A stretch of DNA of 64,000 nt from Paenibacillus sp. URB8-2. Lineage in GTDB: Bacteria; Bacillota; Bacilli; Paenibacillales; Paenibacillaceae. The notes under the pieces are model-generated. The model worked only from the letters and a program-made list of their open reading frames with translations. It had not been told where the DNA came from and searched no databases. Made by a program: the position numbers and the translations under genes. The stretch covers positions 2,170,001 to 2,234,000 of the forward strand of contig NZ_AP023239.1 in NCBI RefSeq assembly GCF_013393385.1, read 5' to 3'. Positions 1-8,114 of this stretch are shown one piece after another; position 1 is the first letter of the stretch; every line of letters begins with the position of its first letter.

Positions 1-209
1 CCCTTGACGCTTTCGGAGCGGGCCTTGGGGCCGCGCTCCTTGGATTTAATCCGCTCTGGACGTCGCTTGTGATCGCCCTGTTCAGCGGCAGTATCCTGGT
101 TCTTGGACTCAACACAGGACTGCGATATGCCGGAAGCGTCTGGATGAAGCGCGCCTCGGTGCTGCCTGCTCTGCTCTTGATTGCCATAGGAATATTGAAG
201 CTGTTATGA
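1..209 (+). CDS. ytaF: Sporulation membrane protein YtaF, C-terminal part (5' end outside window)
   Basis: The reading frame is open from the window edge to a TGA at 207-209 and gives about 68 residues: a DAFGAGLGAALLGF segment, then hydrophobic stretches separated by NTGLRYAG and ending in a hydrophobic tail. This looks like the last two membrane spans of the MntP/YtaF-like family, in which a conserved aspartate sits in the membrane. The gene lies 9 bp upstream of coaE, the order often seen in Paenibacillus (ytaF-coaE). Only the end is visible, so the assignment rests on the short conserved segment and the neighbour. Confidence 0.6.
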   Translation, partial: LDAFGAGLGAALLGFNPLWTSLVIALFSGSILVLGLNTGLRYAGSVWMKRASVLPALLLIAIGILKLL

Positions 210-218
210 GGTGAAAAC

Positions 219-818
219 ATGATTATGGGCTTGACCGGAGGAATTGCCTCCGGAAAAAGCACCGTGTCCGCCATTCTCGCTGAGAAAGGGGCAAAGGTCG
301 TTGACGCCGACGCCATTGCACGGGAGGTCATGCTCCCCGGACACGAGGTGCTGGCCGCCGTTGCGAAGCATTTTGGCGAGGGGATACTGCTCCCCGACGA
401 GACGCTCAACCGCTCCAAGCTGGGAGACATTGTATTCCGCGATCCTGAGGCCTTGAAGGCTCTGAATGAACTGACCCATCCGGCAATCCGCCGGATCACC
501 CGGGAACGGATGCAGGCACTGGAGAAGGAAGCGCCCGAACGCCTGGTTATAGCTGATATCCCCCTGCTCTTCGAATCGGGGCAGGAGGATATGTTTGAGC
601 GAATTTTGGTCGTCTATGCGCCGCGTGAAATACAGCTTGAGCGTCTGATGAAACGAAACGGAATGACACGGGAGCAAGCAGAAGCCCGGCTTGACTCCCA
701 AATGGATATTGAGCTGAAGCGCACCAAAGCCGATTATATCATCAATAACAGCGGGGATGTGGCCGACACCGAGCGGCAGATCGCCGTTTTGTGGGACAGG
801 CTGGGTCTGCCATGCTGA
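219..818 (+). CDS. coaE: Dephospho-CoA kinase
   Basis: This enzyme phosphorylates the 3'-hydroxyl of dephospho-CoA with ATP, the last step of coenzyme A synthesis in the cytoplasm. The 199-residue protein has the expected family length. A P-loop (GLTGGIASGKST, residues 4-15) starts the protein, followed by the DADAIARE substrate motif and an LTHPAIR segment typical of CoaE. The ATG at 219 follows a GAGGTGAAAAC ribosome site. Its stop overlaps the start of the next gene (ATGCTGA), so the lytic transglycosylase is probably translationally coupled to it. Confidence 0.95.
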   Translation: MIMGLTGGIASGKSTVSAILAEKGAKVVDADAIAREVMLPGHEVLAAVAKHFGEGILLPDETLNRSKLGDIVFRDPEALKALNELTHPAIRRITRERMQALEKEAPERLVIADIPLLFESGQEDMFERILVVYAPREIQLERLMKRNGMTREQAEARLDSQMDIELKRTKADYIINNSGDVADTERQIAVLWDRLGLPC

Positions 819-1381
819 AATGGCTTCGTAAAAAAAGAGTTCTGCTGCTGCTATTTCTCGGCTTCACCGCCATTCTGTTCCTTAGCACCAACTGGATGTC
901 CTGGTTCTATCCGATTTATTATAAGGAAGAAATCCGCAAGCACAGCTCCACGTATACGGTTGACCCTTATCTTATTGCGGCAATCATTCGGGTGGAGACG
1001 AACTACAAGACCGGACGCGAGTCGAGAAAGGGAGCAATAGGACTCATGCAGCTGATGCCGGATACGGCCAAATGGGCTCTGGAACAGGCCAAGCTCCCTG
1101 ACGTCTCGATGAAACGGCTCAAGAATGAGCCTTCCGCTAATATCGAGCTGGGGGCCTGGTACCTGCATACCTTGTCTGGGGAGTTTGACGGGAACCGTAC
1201 GGCGGTCATTGCGGCCTATAATGCCGGACCCGGCAAGGTGCAGCGCTGGCTTAAGGAAGGCTCATGGAACGGAAGCGAAGACGATATCAAAAATATTCCG
1301 TTTGGTGAAACCCGCCACTATGTACAGCGTGTCATTTATTATTACAATCAGTACACGGAGATCTACGGGGACGTTTTTTAG
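812..1381 (+). CDS. Membrane-anchored lytic transglycosylase (SLT domain)
   Basis: This protein of 189 residues is predicted to cleave peptidoglycan between MurNAc and GlcNAc at the outer face of the membrane. Residues 9-26 form one N-terminal membrane anchor after a basic KWLRKKR start. The rest is a soluble-lytic-transglycosylase domain with the catalytic glutamate at E62 (RVETNYK), the GAIGLMQLMP motif and the AAYNAGPG motif. I chose the ATG at 812 because it overlaps the coaE stop and gives a proper signal anchor; a GTG at 791 would add seven unneeded residues. SLT proteins beside coaE are common in Paenibacillus. Confidence 0.9.
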   Translation: MLKWLRKKRVLLLLFLGFTAILFLSTNWMSWFYPIYYKEEIRKHSSTYTVDPYLIAAIIRVETNYKTGRESRKGAIGLMQLMPDTAKWALEQAKLPDVSMKRLKNEPSANIELGAWYLHTLSGEFDGNRTAVIAAYNAGPGKVQRWLKEGSWNGSEDDIKNIPFGETRHYVQRVIYYYNQYTEIYGDVF

Positions 1382-1402
1382 CGGCTGCCGTGCACGAGAA
1401 AA

Positions 1403-1440
1403 GAAGTGCCGACAGGCCGCTTCGGACCGTTCAGCACTTC
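1403..1440 (-). terminator. Terminator of the SASP gene
   Basis: Read on the minus strand, GAAGTGC pairs with GCACTTC and is followed by TTTTCTC. It lies about 25 bp past the stop of the minus-strand SASP gene and also separates it from the convergent transglycosylase gene. Confidence 0.55.
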
Positions 1441-1464
1441 TTCGGCAAGCTTAATGTGGGCAGA

Positions 1465-1695
1465 TTATTGGAATTGACCTGCCAGTTGTTGTTCAGCCAG
1501 AGTTACAAGACGTTTCGTGATGTAACCTCCGATCGAACCGTTTTCGTAAGAAGTTTTATTGCCTTGATATCCATCAGGAGAAAGAGTGATACCAAGTTCT
1601 TGGGCAACTTCATATTTCAGTTGCTCCAATGCAGCATTGGCTCTTGGTACGATAAGGTTATTGGAGCTGGAGCTACCATTGCTTGATTGGGCCAT
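1465..1695 (-). CDS. Alpha/beta-type small acid-soluble spore protein
   Basis: A 76-residue protein of the alpha/beta SASP family, which coats DNA in the spore core and protects it from UV and heat, and is degraded at germination. The sequence shows [20 protein letters not shown] and [16 protein letters not shown], the two conserved blocks of the family. The start at 1695 follows a strong AGGAGGTGAACAG site. It stands alone on the minus strand. The usual germination-protease site motif is weakly kept (YEVAQELG). A sporulation sigma factor (SigG) probably drives it, but I did not find a clear promoter. Confidence 0.9.
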   Translation of the reverse strand: MAQSSNGSSSSNNLIVPRANAALEQLKYEVAQELGITLSPDGYQGNKTSYENGSIGGYITKRLVTLAEQQLAGQFQ

Positions 1696-1821
1696 TTCTG
1701 TTCACCTCCTATCGGTTGGTAACTGTATTATGTGCCGGACTTGCCACATTCATTACTCATAATTAAAGGTGTTTTCTGGAAAAATAATAACCAAAACCTT
1801 TGCAAAGGAAGTGATCAGATC

Positions 1822-2298
1822 ATGAAATGCCCATACTGCGATCATACCAACACCAAAGTGCTCGATTCACGTCCAGCCAATGAAAATAAATCGATCCGCC
1901 GCAGGCGCGAGTGCGAGCGGTGCAGCCGGCGCTTCACCACATTTGAGATGGTGGAGGAGACTCCGCTGATCGTCATTAAAAAGGACGGCAGCCGCGAAGA
2001 GTTCAGCCGCGACAAAATACTGCGCGGCCTGATCCGCGCCTGCGAAAAACGCCCGGTATCCGTCGAACGGCTTGAAGTGATCGTCTCCGAGGTCGAGAAA
2101 TCGCTGCGCGGCATTGCTGTAGCCGAGGTAGATAGCCAGCAGATCGGCGAACTTGTAATGGAGCAGCTCTATCCGGTGGATGAGGTCGCCTACGTCCGCT
2201 TCGCGTCCGTGTACCGCCAGTTCAAAGACATCAATATGTTTATGAAGGAACTGAAGGCGCTCCTGTCCAAAAATCCTTCGGAGACGGACGGACTGTAA
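1822..2298 (+). CDS. nrdR: Transcriptional repressor NrdR
   Basis: NrdR represses ribonucleotide reductase genes, sensing ATP/dATP through an ATP-cone. The 158-residue product has a zinc ribbon with CPYC (C3, C6) and CERC (C31, C34), a basic RRRR stretch and an ATP-cone from about residue 49 ([17 protein letters not shown]). The ATG at 1822 follows AAGGAAGTGATCAG; upstream in-frame codons would add an unconserved N-terminus before the first zinc cysteine. Length and layout are normal for the family. Confidence 0.95.
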   Translation: MKCPYCDHTNTKVLDSRPANENKSIRRRRECERCSRRFTTFEMVEETPLIVIKKDGSREEFSRDKILRGLIRACEKRPVSVERLEVIVSEVEKSLRGIAVAEVDSQQIGELVMEQLYPVDEVAYVRFASVYRQFKDINMFMKELKALLSKNPSETDGL

Positions 2299-2392
2299 GC
2301 CCAGGCTCTACAGTTTGTCCGCTCCGTATTCTCCTTACTCCACAGGATTACAATCCGGTACTTTCCGACTGAATGTTATTTTAAAATAACTG

Positions 2393-2421
2393 TTGACACA
2401 CGTCCGATAATTTTATATGAT
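2393..2421 (+). promoter_or_regulatory. Strong sigma-A promoter for the tRNA pair
   Basis: TTGACA at 2393-2398 and TATGAT at 2416-2421 are separated by 17 bp, a near-consensus housekeeping promoter about 75 bp upstream of tRNA-Ala. Neither of the two later tRNA cassettes carries this promoter. Confidence 0.75.
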
Positions 2422-2497
2422 ATAGAAGTCGGCTGCGAGACATGATTAAGCGGAAGACACTAAGAAGCCGATTCATACATATCGGAATTCGATACAT

Positions 2498-2573
2498 GGG
2501 GCCTTAGCTCAGCTGGGAGAGCGCATCGCTGGCAGCGATGAGGTCAGGGGTTCGATCCCCCTAGGCTCCACCA
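2498..2573 (+). tRNA. tRNA-Ala(GGC)
   Basis: The cloverleaf is complete: acceptor GGGGCCT pairs with AGGCTCC (one G-T), D-arm GCTC/GAGC, anticodon stem CATCG/CGATG around the loop CTGGCAG with anticodon GGC, T-arm with GGTTCGATC, and an encoded CCA at 2571-2573. This is the only intact tRNA-Ala in the window; 3' fragments of it recur at 9662 and 13647. Confidence 0.95.
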
Positions 2574-2587
2574 TATATTTTATACAT

Positions 2588-2660
2588 GGACTCTTAGCTC
2601 AGTTGGTAGAGCAGTAGACTCTTAATCTATTTGTCCAGGGTTCGAGCCCCTGAGAGTCCA
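2588..2660 (+). tRNA. tRNA-Lys(CTT)
   Basis: Acceptor GGACTCT pairs with AGAGTCC, the anticodon loop is CTCTTAA (anticodon CTT), and the T-arm is CAGGG/CCCTG. CCA is not encoded. It follows tRNA-Ala by 14 bp and shares its promoter. The anticodon stem (GTAGA/TCTAT) differs from the two later copies, which have GTTGA. Confidence 0.93.
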
Positions 2661-2665
2661 TACAG

Positions 2666-2692
2666 AAAGAACGGCAGAGATGCCGTTCTTTT
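2666..2692 (+). terminator. Terminator of the tRNA pair
   Basis: AAGAACGGCA pairs with TGCCGTTCTT around GAGA, followed by TT. The same hairpin follows both later tRNA-Lys copies. Confidence 0.85.
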
Positions 2693-2846
2693 GCTGTTTT
2701 TAATTGCTCAACCTTTAAAGGATATCGTGTATAATAAAGTGTAAAATAAGAATGACCTTATAGGATTGAGGATTGCCTATGTGAAGCAGCTTTTCTTCAT
2801 GGTATAATTAATAATTATAAATATAACTGCGGGTGGGGTGGAGAAC

Positions 2847-3002
2847 ATGATTGCGACTGAGTTCAAAAAATATCTTACCGGTATGGACGAATACATTAAA
2901 AAGTTGCGTGAAGAACCTAAGGAGAAGTCGTTGAAATTTCTAATGGAGGCAGGTATCGTGGATAAGGAAGGTAAACTGATGCCACAGTATAAGGAGCAAT
3001 AA
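2847..3002 (+). CDS. Small protein, predicted antitoxin partner of the downstream ART-like protein
   Basis: A 51-residue, charged, probably helical protein beginning MIATEFKKYLTG and ending LMPQYKEQ. The ATG at 2847 follows a GGTGGAGAAC ribosome site. Its TAA overlaps the ATG of the next gene by one base (TAATG), so both are translated from one mRNA and probably coupled, as in toxin-antitoxin pairs. I recognise no named antitoxin family; the role is inferred from size, order and overlap. A TATAAT at 2803-2808 could be its -10 box. Confidence 0.6.
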   Translation: MIATEFKKYLTGMDEYIKKLREEPKEKSLKFLMEAGIVDKEGKLMPQYKEQ

Positions 3003-3625
3003 TGTATTCTAACTTGCCGAATTTTATTTTAGGGTTTCATGGATGTGATAATACCGTAGCAGAGAGAATACTACTGCATAACGACCAGATGCGGCCGAGC
3101 GACAACGACTACGATTGGCTAGGTCCAGGGATTTATTTTTGGGAGAACAACCCACAACGGGCATTAGCGTATGCCCAAATGTTAAAGGATAAGCCACATC
3201 GAGTAAAAAATCCTATTCATGAACCGGCTTCAATTGGGGCCATTTTGGATTTAGGACATTGTTTGAATTTATTAGAGCAAAACTCTTTAGATGTGCTAAA
3301 ACGGGGATATGAAATTTTACAATTAAAAATGAATAATTTAGGGACAACTTTACCTGTAAACAAATTTGGACAAGGAAATGAGAGTGAAGACTTACTTCTG
3401 CGCTTTCTTGACTGTGCGGTCATTCAGGCTGTTCACGAGTACAATAAGGAAAATAATCAAAGACCTTACGATACAGTCAGAGGTGTCTTTTTCGAAGGGA
3501 AAGATCTTTACCCCGGAGCTGGTTTTAGAGAAAGAAACCATATTCAAGTCTGTGTGATTAATCCTAATTGTATTAAAGGCTATTTTAAACCTATGAATCC
3601 TTCAAATGGATATGAAATACCATAG
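3002..3625 (+). CDS. PARP-like ADP-ribosyltransferase-fold protein, predicted toxin
   Basis: A 207-residue cytoplasmic protein. Residues 11-17 (LGFHGCD) and 44-53 (GPGIYFWENN) resemble the HG and GIYF signatures that bind NAD in diphtheria-toxin/PARP-type ADP-ribosyltransferases, with a conserved histidine and tyrosine in the right order. Near the C-terminus HIQVCVINPNCIKGYF matches the last strand and its following loop; the third catalytic position would be glutamine or a nearby glutamate rather than a clear PARP glutamate. It is translationally coupled to the small upstream gene. ADP-ribosylation of a host or phage target is inferred, not shown. The module is AT-richer than the flanking core genes. 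Confidence 0.6.
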   Translation: MYSNLPNFILGFHGCDNTVAERILLHNDQMRPSDNDYDWLGPGIYFWENNPQRALAYAQMLKDKPHRVKNPIHEPASIGAILDLGHCLNLLEQNSLDVLKRGYEILQLKMNNLGTTLPVNKFGQGNESEDLLLRFLDCAVIQAVHEYNKENNQRPYDTVRGVFFEGKDLYPGAGFRERNHIQVCVINPNCIKGYFKPMNPSNGYEIP

Positions 3626-3635
3626 TTGTTCCTGC

Positions 3636-3665
3636 AAAGCCACTTCCTTCTGGATGGCTTTTTAT
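3636..3665 (+). terminator. Terminator after the ART-like gene
   Basis: AAAGCCA and TTCC pair with GGA and TGGCTTT, followed by TTTATTT, 11 bp past the stop codon. Confidence 0.65.
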
Positions 3666-3704
3666 TTAGGCTTTAGCCAGTTGAGTGCGTGAAACGCGCG
3701 AAAC

Positions 3705-4088
3705 AAAAAACCACCCGCTATGCGGGTGGAGGGATCAAGGGTTTGACCAACAAGAGGGAGTAGAAATTTTAGAAGGTCATATGATGCCAGATGACGTACA
3801 CATGCTGGTAGCCATTCCGCCAAAGATATCAGTGTCATCATTCATGGGATATCTAAAAGGGGAAAGTTCGCTAATGATCTTTGAGAAGCATGCCCAATTA
3901 AAGTATAAATATGGGAATTGAAAATTTTGGGCAGAAGGATATTATGTGAGTACAGTGGGTTTGAATGAAGCAACCGTAATTACACTGCCTGAACAGATTT
4001 GTGGTCAGGCTAGCGTCTTTAGGCGCAGTTTGGCAACAGGGGGTTATACCCCAAGAGCAAACCACCCGCCCAACGGGTGGTTTTGATT
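3705..4088 (+). mobile_element. Internally deleted IS200/IS605-type element
   Basis: The two ends carry the subterminal hairpins typical of IS200: ACCACCCGC/GCGGGTGG at 3710-3729 and ACCACCCG/CGGGTGG at 4061-4080, the latter followed by TTTTGATTTT. Between them is only a middle piece of the Y1 transposase. About 55 N-terminal codons and the C-terminus are missing, so the element is not autonomous. It may still be moved by a full TnpA elsewhere. Confidence 0.7.
3751..3980 (+). pseudogene. tnpA: Fragment of IS200-type TnpA (Y1 transposase)
   Basis: The frame from 3751 gives EGHMMPDDVHMLVAIPP, then SSFMGYLKG and LKYKYGN, the highly conserved middle of IS200 TnpA with the HUH-like histidines (VHM). 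A TGA at the position where relatives have arginine (GN-R-KFW) interrupts it, and the frame then continues as KFWAEGYYVSTVGLNEATV. The N-terminal third and the catalytic C-terminal tyrosine helix are absent, so the gene is dead. Confidence 0.8.
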
Positions 4089-4100
4089 TTGGTTTCATTC

Positions 4101-4200
4101 GTGGTATGTTGTGGGTAGAAATGACGTACAATGCTCCGGGAGCCGTGCGCTAACACAGCTCTCGGAGCATTAGCCGCTTTTAAGGGCGGCGGCTTTGGGG
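4101..4200. repeat. Non-coding repeat, copy A (partial)
   Basis: This stretch starts GTGGTATG, has GGGTAGAAATGACGTACAAT and ends AATGCTCC...GCATTAGCCGCTTTTAAGGGCGG. The same order of blocks recurs at 16421-16584 and 25819-25974. Copy A lacks the 3' part with the AATAGACCG hairpin. It abuts the right end of the deleted IS200 element. Confidence 0.65.
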
Positions 4201-4282
4201 GGGGTCCACCAGTATAGCTTATTATGGTAAGACGGAAAAATGTTCCCCGAGTATTAAATAGTGCATATACTGAAAAAAGTGA

Positions 4283-4732
4283 TCAGCTCTAGGACTATTT
4301 CCAGGGCTCTTTTTGATTCGAGTGGATGAGAGTAAGAAGGGGAAGACTAAGATTGTTAGTAGTGGAAGAACGATTCATTCCCCTATCCGCTTGGAAGGGG
4401 TAATGCTGGAAGAGTTTAATACCTACTTGGATCAACTGGAGACGGTAGATTTGAAGAGCAAGTCGAACAAATAATAAGCTGAAACTCAGGTGAGGAGGAA
4501 AAGGTTTACGGAAACAGCAGAAGTTAGAGAATAAAGTGACTTCGGAAATTAAAGCTCTTAAGGCAGAGGTCGACTTGCGGAACAAGGACTTCGCTCCTAG
4601 AAAATAAAGCAGGTTGAAACTCAGGCGCTCCAGACTTATATCCCTGTTTGGCGAGAAGTATTCAAGAAAGCTTCTATAGCCAAGAAAAAAAGAGGCTGCA
4701 AACGATTACGACGAGTGATGTATTTAGGGTAA
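4283..4732 (+). pseudogene. Decayed gene fragments, possibly the C-terminus of a serine recombinase
   Basis: Three pieces follow each other in order: frame from 4283 to TAA 4474 with RLEGVMLEEFNTYLDQLETV; frame from 4503 to TAA 4607, a charged coiled-coil-like helix (LENKVTSEIKALKAEV); and frame from 4610 to TAA 4732 with LQTYIPVWREVFKKASIAKK. The first and third share a frame, the middle is shifted. The order LEEF..YL, coiled coil, then IP.W.EVF..A....K resembles the C-terminal region of large serine recombinases. This is my recollection of the family pattern; no catalytic domain is present. If right, it is a relic of an integrase. Confidence 0.35.
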
Positions 4733-4944
4733 TATGCAGACTACGAGGAGTAACGAACCCTCGGCTCAGGCCATGGAGGCAACCTGATTACTGGCAGCCG
4801 TATTGTTTCATTCTTGATATCTGCAGCAATGTTCAAGACATTAGGTTCCTCACAAGAGAAAAAATATAAAGAAGAACAAGCGGCTAATCCGTAACGATAG
4901 CTTCTTGTTCTTCATGCATTGTGCCTGTTTTGGAGTTTTTTTAA
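4733..4944. other. Gene-poor stretch with a long inverted repeat
   Basis: I see no coding signal here. GAAGAACAAG (4871-4880) is repeated inverted as CTTGTTCTTC (4904-4913) with a 23-base loop. It lies just past the end of the minus-strand chaperone operon and could act as its terminator, though the T-run is weak. Confidence 0.4.
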
Positions 4945-6216
4945 TTACATCAACTTGTTCCAATGCTCCTGATAAGCCTTGTACACATGCGGATATTTGC
5001 GTTTCAACAGACGGATATCTTCCCTCATAAAGGCGTCTGTTGTCTCCAGGCCGCTTGCCTGATCGATGAAATCCGGAGGGAATATATCGGCCATCTCCCC
5101 TTCCTCCTCGTCAAACGCCATACGGAGTTTTTCACTGAAGAATTGAATAGTCTTTATCTGAATGCCCGGAAACATATTCTTATCCTTGACCAGACGGTCG
5201 ATCTCCAGAATCAGTTTGTTTCCTTCCTGGGCTTGGCTGCGCTGCTTCAGCACTTCCGGATTTTTGGGATCAACATAATAAGCAAGATCAGCAAAAATCA
5301 AAGCTTCCTTATAGGCGTTGCTTTCCGAAAGGTTCATGGATTGCTCCAGCAGCTTGTCCACAGCCAGTTCTTTATCTTCGTCGGCGGGCAGGGAACGCAG
5401 GAAGGTGCGAAAGCGCTGCTTGACCTTATTCCAGAACTGCATTTTATTAAGTTCAAACATAATTATGATCCAATGGATATAGAAGGAGAATGAATCCTCA
5501 ACCTGTTCTGTATCCATGAGTTCACTCATGCCGTCATTCATTTCCTCTGCCGTTTCTTCGAAAAGCTTCCAGGCTTCCGTATCAAGATTGTTGTAAATCA
5601 GTGCATCGGCGTAGTCGATAATATACATTTTGCGCCAGGCTCTGTGTTTTTTGTCCAACGCACGCATAACGCTCAGAGCCTTCTCATATTTATCATAATC
5701 CAGCAGGATGCGGCTTTTAATCGTGGCGGCAATAATTTTTTCCGTGGGATTGGTAATGGATGATTCCAGCTGTTTCCATAGCTTGCTAAAAGAGCTGAGC
5801 TTGTTCTCGGCAAGATACAATGCGGACAGACTGATGCTTGCCCCCGAATGGCCTGGAGTGATTTCCAGCGCCTTATTGTACAATTCCTCCGCCAGCCGAT
5901 AGTCTCCTGTAGCGAAGGCGTCAGCAGCGTTGCTAATTATGGTATCCAGCGAATCACCGTATTTGCGGGTGAAATCATATTCGGCGCGTCTGGCGGGATC
6001 GCGCAAAGTATCATATGCCATACGAATGTTCTGGAATTCCTCCGGATAACGTTCCGGGGGGAATTCCTTCACCTTGGCGAAATACCCTTCCTTGATCGAT
6101 TTAGGCGTAGCATTAACCCTTACGCCCAATACCTTGTAGTGATTTATGGGGGCGGGAGCACCTTGTTTGCGGCTTCGCCCGGCTCCTGTTCTTTGCGCCG
6201 ATGATGTTTTGTCCAT
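4945..6216 (-). CDS. J-domain-like protein with TPR-type helices, HPD motif missing
   Basis: A 423-residue partner of the Hsp70 encoded upstream. Residues 24-80 align with a J-domain: NHYKVLGVRVNATPKSIKEG, then EEFQNIRMAYDTLRDPARRA. The loop that should read HPD reads FPP (residues 52-54), so the residues that stimulate Hsp70 ATPase in DnaJ are absent. Residues about 95-340 are helical repeats (FATGDYRLAEELYNKALEI and similar), likely TPRs for protein binding. No zinc-finger or DnaJ C-terminal domain is present. It starts 14 bp after the Hsp70 stop with an AGGAGG-like site, so it is third in one operon. A cochaperone or client-recruiting role is inferred. Confidence 0.8.
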   Translation of the reverse strand: MDKTSSAQRTGAGRSRKQGAPAPINHYKVLGVRVNATPKSIKEGYFAKVKEFPPERYPEEFQNIRMAYDTLRDPARRAEYDFTRKYGDSLDTIISNAADAFATGDYRLAEELYNKALEITPGHSGASISLSALYLAENKLSSFSKLWKQLESSITNPTEKIIAATIKSRILLDYDKYEKALSVMRALDKKHRAWRKMYIIDYADALIYNNLDTEAWKLFEETAEEMNDGMSELMDTEQVEDSFSFYIHWIIIMFELNKMQFWNKVKQRFRTFLRSLPADEDKELAVDKLLEQSMNLSESNAYKEALIFADLAYYVDPKNPEVLKQRSQAQEGNKLILEIDRLVKDKNMFPGIQIKTIQFFSEKLRMAFDEEEGEMADIFPPDFIDQASGLETTDAFMREDIRLLKRKYPHVYKAYQEHWNKLM

Positions 6217-6230
6217 AGTTCCAGCCTCCT

Positions 6231-8114
6231 TTAAAACTCCGCATCAATGAGTAGATCGGTTACACGTTCCATAACATGTTTTAGCTTGTCCACATCTTCT
6301 TCCTGCAAAGCCTGTTCCAGCTCTTGAATGGTGTCAATCAGCTTTGCTTGTTGTCCTGACTCCATACCGGCCAACGTTTTGCGCGCCTGCTGCATCAGCA
6401 GTTTGCCATCCTCGTGCAGCATCGTTGGCGCTTCATCGTCTTCGGACACATCCCAATTTTCATCCAACTCGTCCAGATCGCCGGGAATATCCGACAGCAA
6501 GTCCCAGTCTTCCGGATCAAATAAAGAGGCATCCTCAAGGTTCTCATCATCTTCCGAGGCCTGAGGAACATTCTCCCACAGCTCCTGCAGCCGCTGGACG
6601 CTTTCCTCAAACTCCCGGCGGTTATTGCGGTTCAGAGCATCCTGCAGTGTAATGGACATCTCCTCTCCGGAGCTAACGCTGCGCGCCGTTACCTCCAGAA
6701 TTCCGTTCAGATTGTAGCGGAAGGTGACTTCGACCGCTTCCTGACCTTTCCAATTTTCCGGAATACCCTCCATCATAAATTCGCCTAGCCTGTGATTATA
6801 CTTAACCCATTCATGCTCGCCCTGGTAAACTTCGATTGCGACTGCGGTTTGGCCCAAAGCCGAAGTATAAAATTTCTGTGAACGTGTTACCGGAATCACA
6901 GTATTTCTACCAATAATTGGCGAAAATTCTCCGGGACGCGTCCTTCCCCCGGACTTTTCGGCAAGAACGGCAATGCCCATGGAGAAGGGAGCCACATCGG
7001 TGGCAATCAGCCCGCTTTCTGAGAGCAAGCCGGATTTCAAGCCCGCCTGCACGGCGGCGCCTAGCGCTACAGCTTCATCCGGATGGACATCGGAACGGGG
7101 GACGATGCCGAGCAAGGCGGAAATTGTGTCTCTGACCAATGGAATACGGGTCGAGCCGCCGACCAGCAGCACCTCGTCGATATCCTTGACGGACAGTTCC
7201 GCATCCTTGATGACCTCGCTCATCCGTTCCATCGTCTGGGCAATTAGATCTTCAATCAGTGCGACGAACTGTGAACGGGTTACTTCCACCGCCAATCCTA
7301 CCGGATGATTGTCTTTTACGGTAACGAGAGGCAACGAAACAGAGACGGTATTTTCGGTACTGAGGGCAATTTTAACCCGCTCTGCCTCTTCCTTCAACAT
7401 CGCCTTGCCCCGTATATCGAGACGTGGGTCAATGCCATGCTCGGCAAGGATCTGCTCCGCGAACCAGTTCACCAGCCGCCAATCGAAGTCTTCCCCGCCT
7501 AACATGCGGTCGCCTGAAGAGGCCTTTACTTCCAGCACGCCGCTGAACATCTCCACGATAGAAACATCAAAGGTACCGCCGCCCAGATCGTATACTAGAA
7601 AATTGCCGTCCTCCTGCAGATGATCCAGACCAAAGGAGAGTGCCGCGGCCGTGGGCTCGTTGATAATGCGCTCGACCATAAAGCCGGCCAGTTCACCGGC
7701 CCGCTTTGTTGCCCTGCGCTGCTCATCGGTGAAATAGGCCGGTACGGTAATGACAGCTTCTATTTCCCCTTCTCCGTACAACTCATCGGCCCGTCGTTTC
7801 ATCTCCTTGAGAATAAAAGCCGATATTTCCTCTGGGGTGAACGTTTGACCCGCCAGGACGATCTCCTCATTAGAACCCATTTTTCTTTTGACCGCTGCAA
7901 TGGAGCGGTCCGGCATGGCCACCAGCGCGTCTTTGGCATTCTGCCCCACGATGACTGTTCCTTTCGGATCAATCAGCACAACAGAAGGCAGCAGAGATTG
8001 TCCGTTTGTCGCCGCGATAAGCTTCGGCTTGCCGCCGCGTATGTAACCTATGGCCGAATTGGTTGTCCCTAGGTCGATACCTACGACAGGGCGGCTGGTA
8101 TGTTCCTGGTTCAT
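6231..8114 (-). CDS. Hsp70 (DnaK-like) chaperone
   Basis: A 627-residue ATP-dependent chaperone, separate from the housekeeping DnaK. The nucleotide-binding domain is complete: [13 protein letters not shown] (13-25), [23 protein letters not shown] and [12 protein letters not shown]. The substrate-binding part (about 385-500) is followed by an acidic stretch ([17 protein letters not shown]) and a helical end; the C-terminus differs from DnaK, which ends in a disordered tail with EEVD-like acidity. Its ATG overlaps the GrpE-like stop by four bases, so the order is grpE-like, hsp70, J-like. I see no CIRCE element upstream of the operon, so HrcA control is unlikely. Confidence 0.92.
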   Translation of the reverse strand: MNQEHTSRPVVGIDLGTTNSAIGYIRGGKPKLIAATNGQSLLPSVVLIDPKGTVIVGQNAKDALVAMPDRSIAAVKRKMGSNEEIVLAGQTFTPEEISAFILKEMKRRADELYGEGEIEAVITVPAYFTDEQRRATKRAGELAGFMVERIINEPTAAALSFGLDHLQEDGNFLVYDLGGGTFDVSIVEMFSGVLEVKASSGDRMLGGEDFDWRLVNWFAEQILAEHGIDPRLDIRGKAMLKEEAERVKIALSTENTVSVSLPLVTVKDNHPVGLAVEVTRSQFVALIEDLIAQTMERMSEVIKDAELSVKDIDEVLLVGGSTRIPLVRDTISALLGIVPRSDVHPDEAVALGAAVQAGLKSGLLSESGLIATDVAPFSMGIAVLAEKSGGRTRPGEFSPIIGRNTVIPVTRSQKFYTSALGQTAVAIEVYQGEHEWVKYNHRLGEFMMEGIPENWKGQEAVEVTFRYNLNGILEVTARSVSSGEEMSITLQDALNRNNRREFEESVQRLQELWENVPQASEDDENLEDASLFDPEDWDLLSDIPGDLDELDENWDVSEDDEAPTMLHEDGKLLMQQARKTLAGMESGQQAKLIDTIQELEQALQEEDVDKLKHVMERVTDLLIDAEF

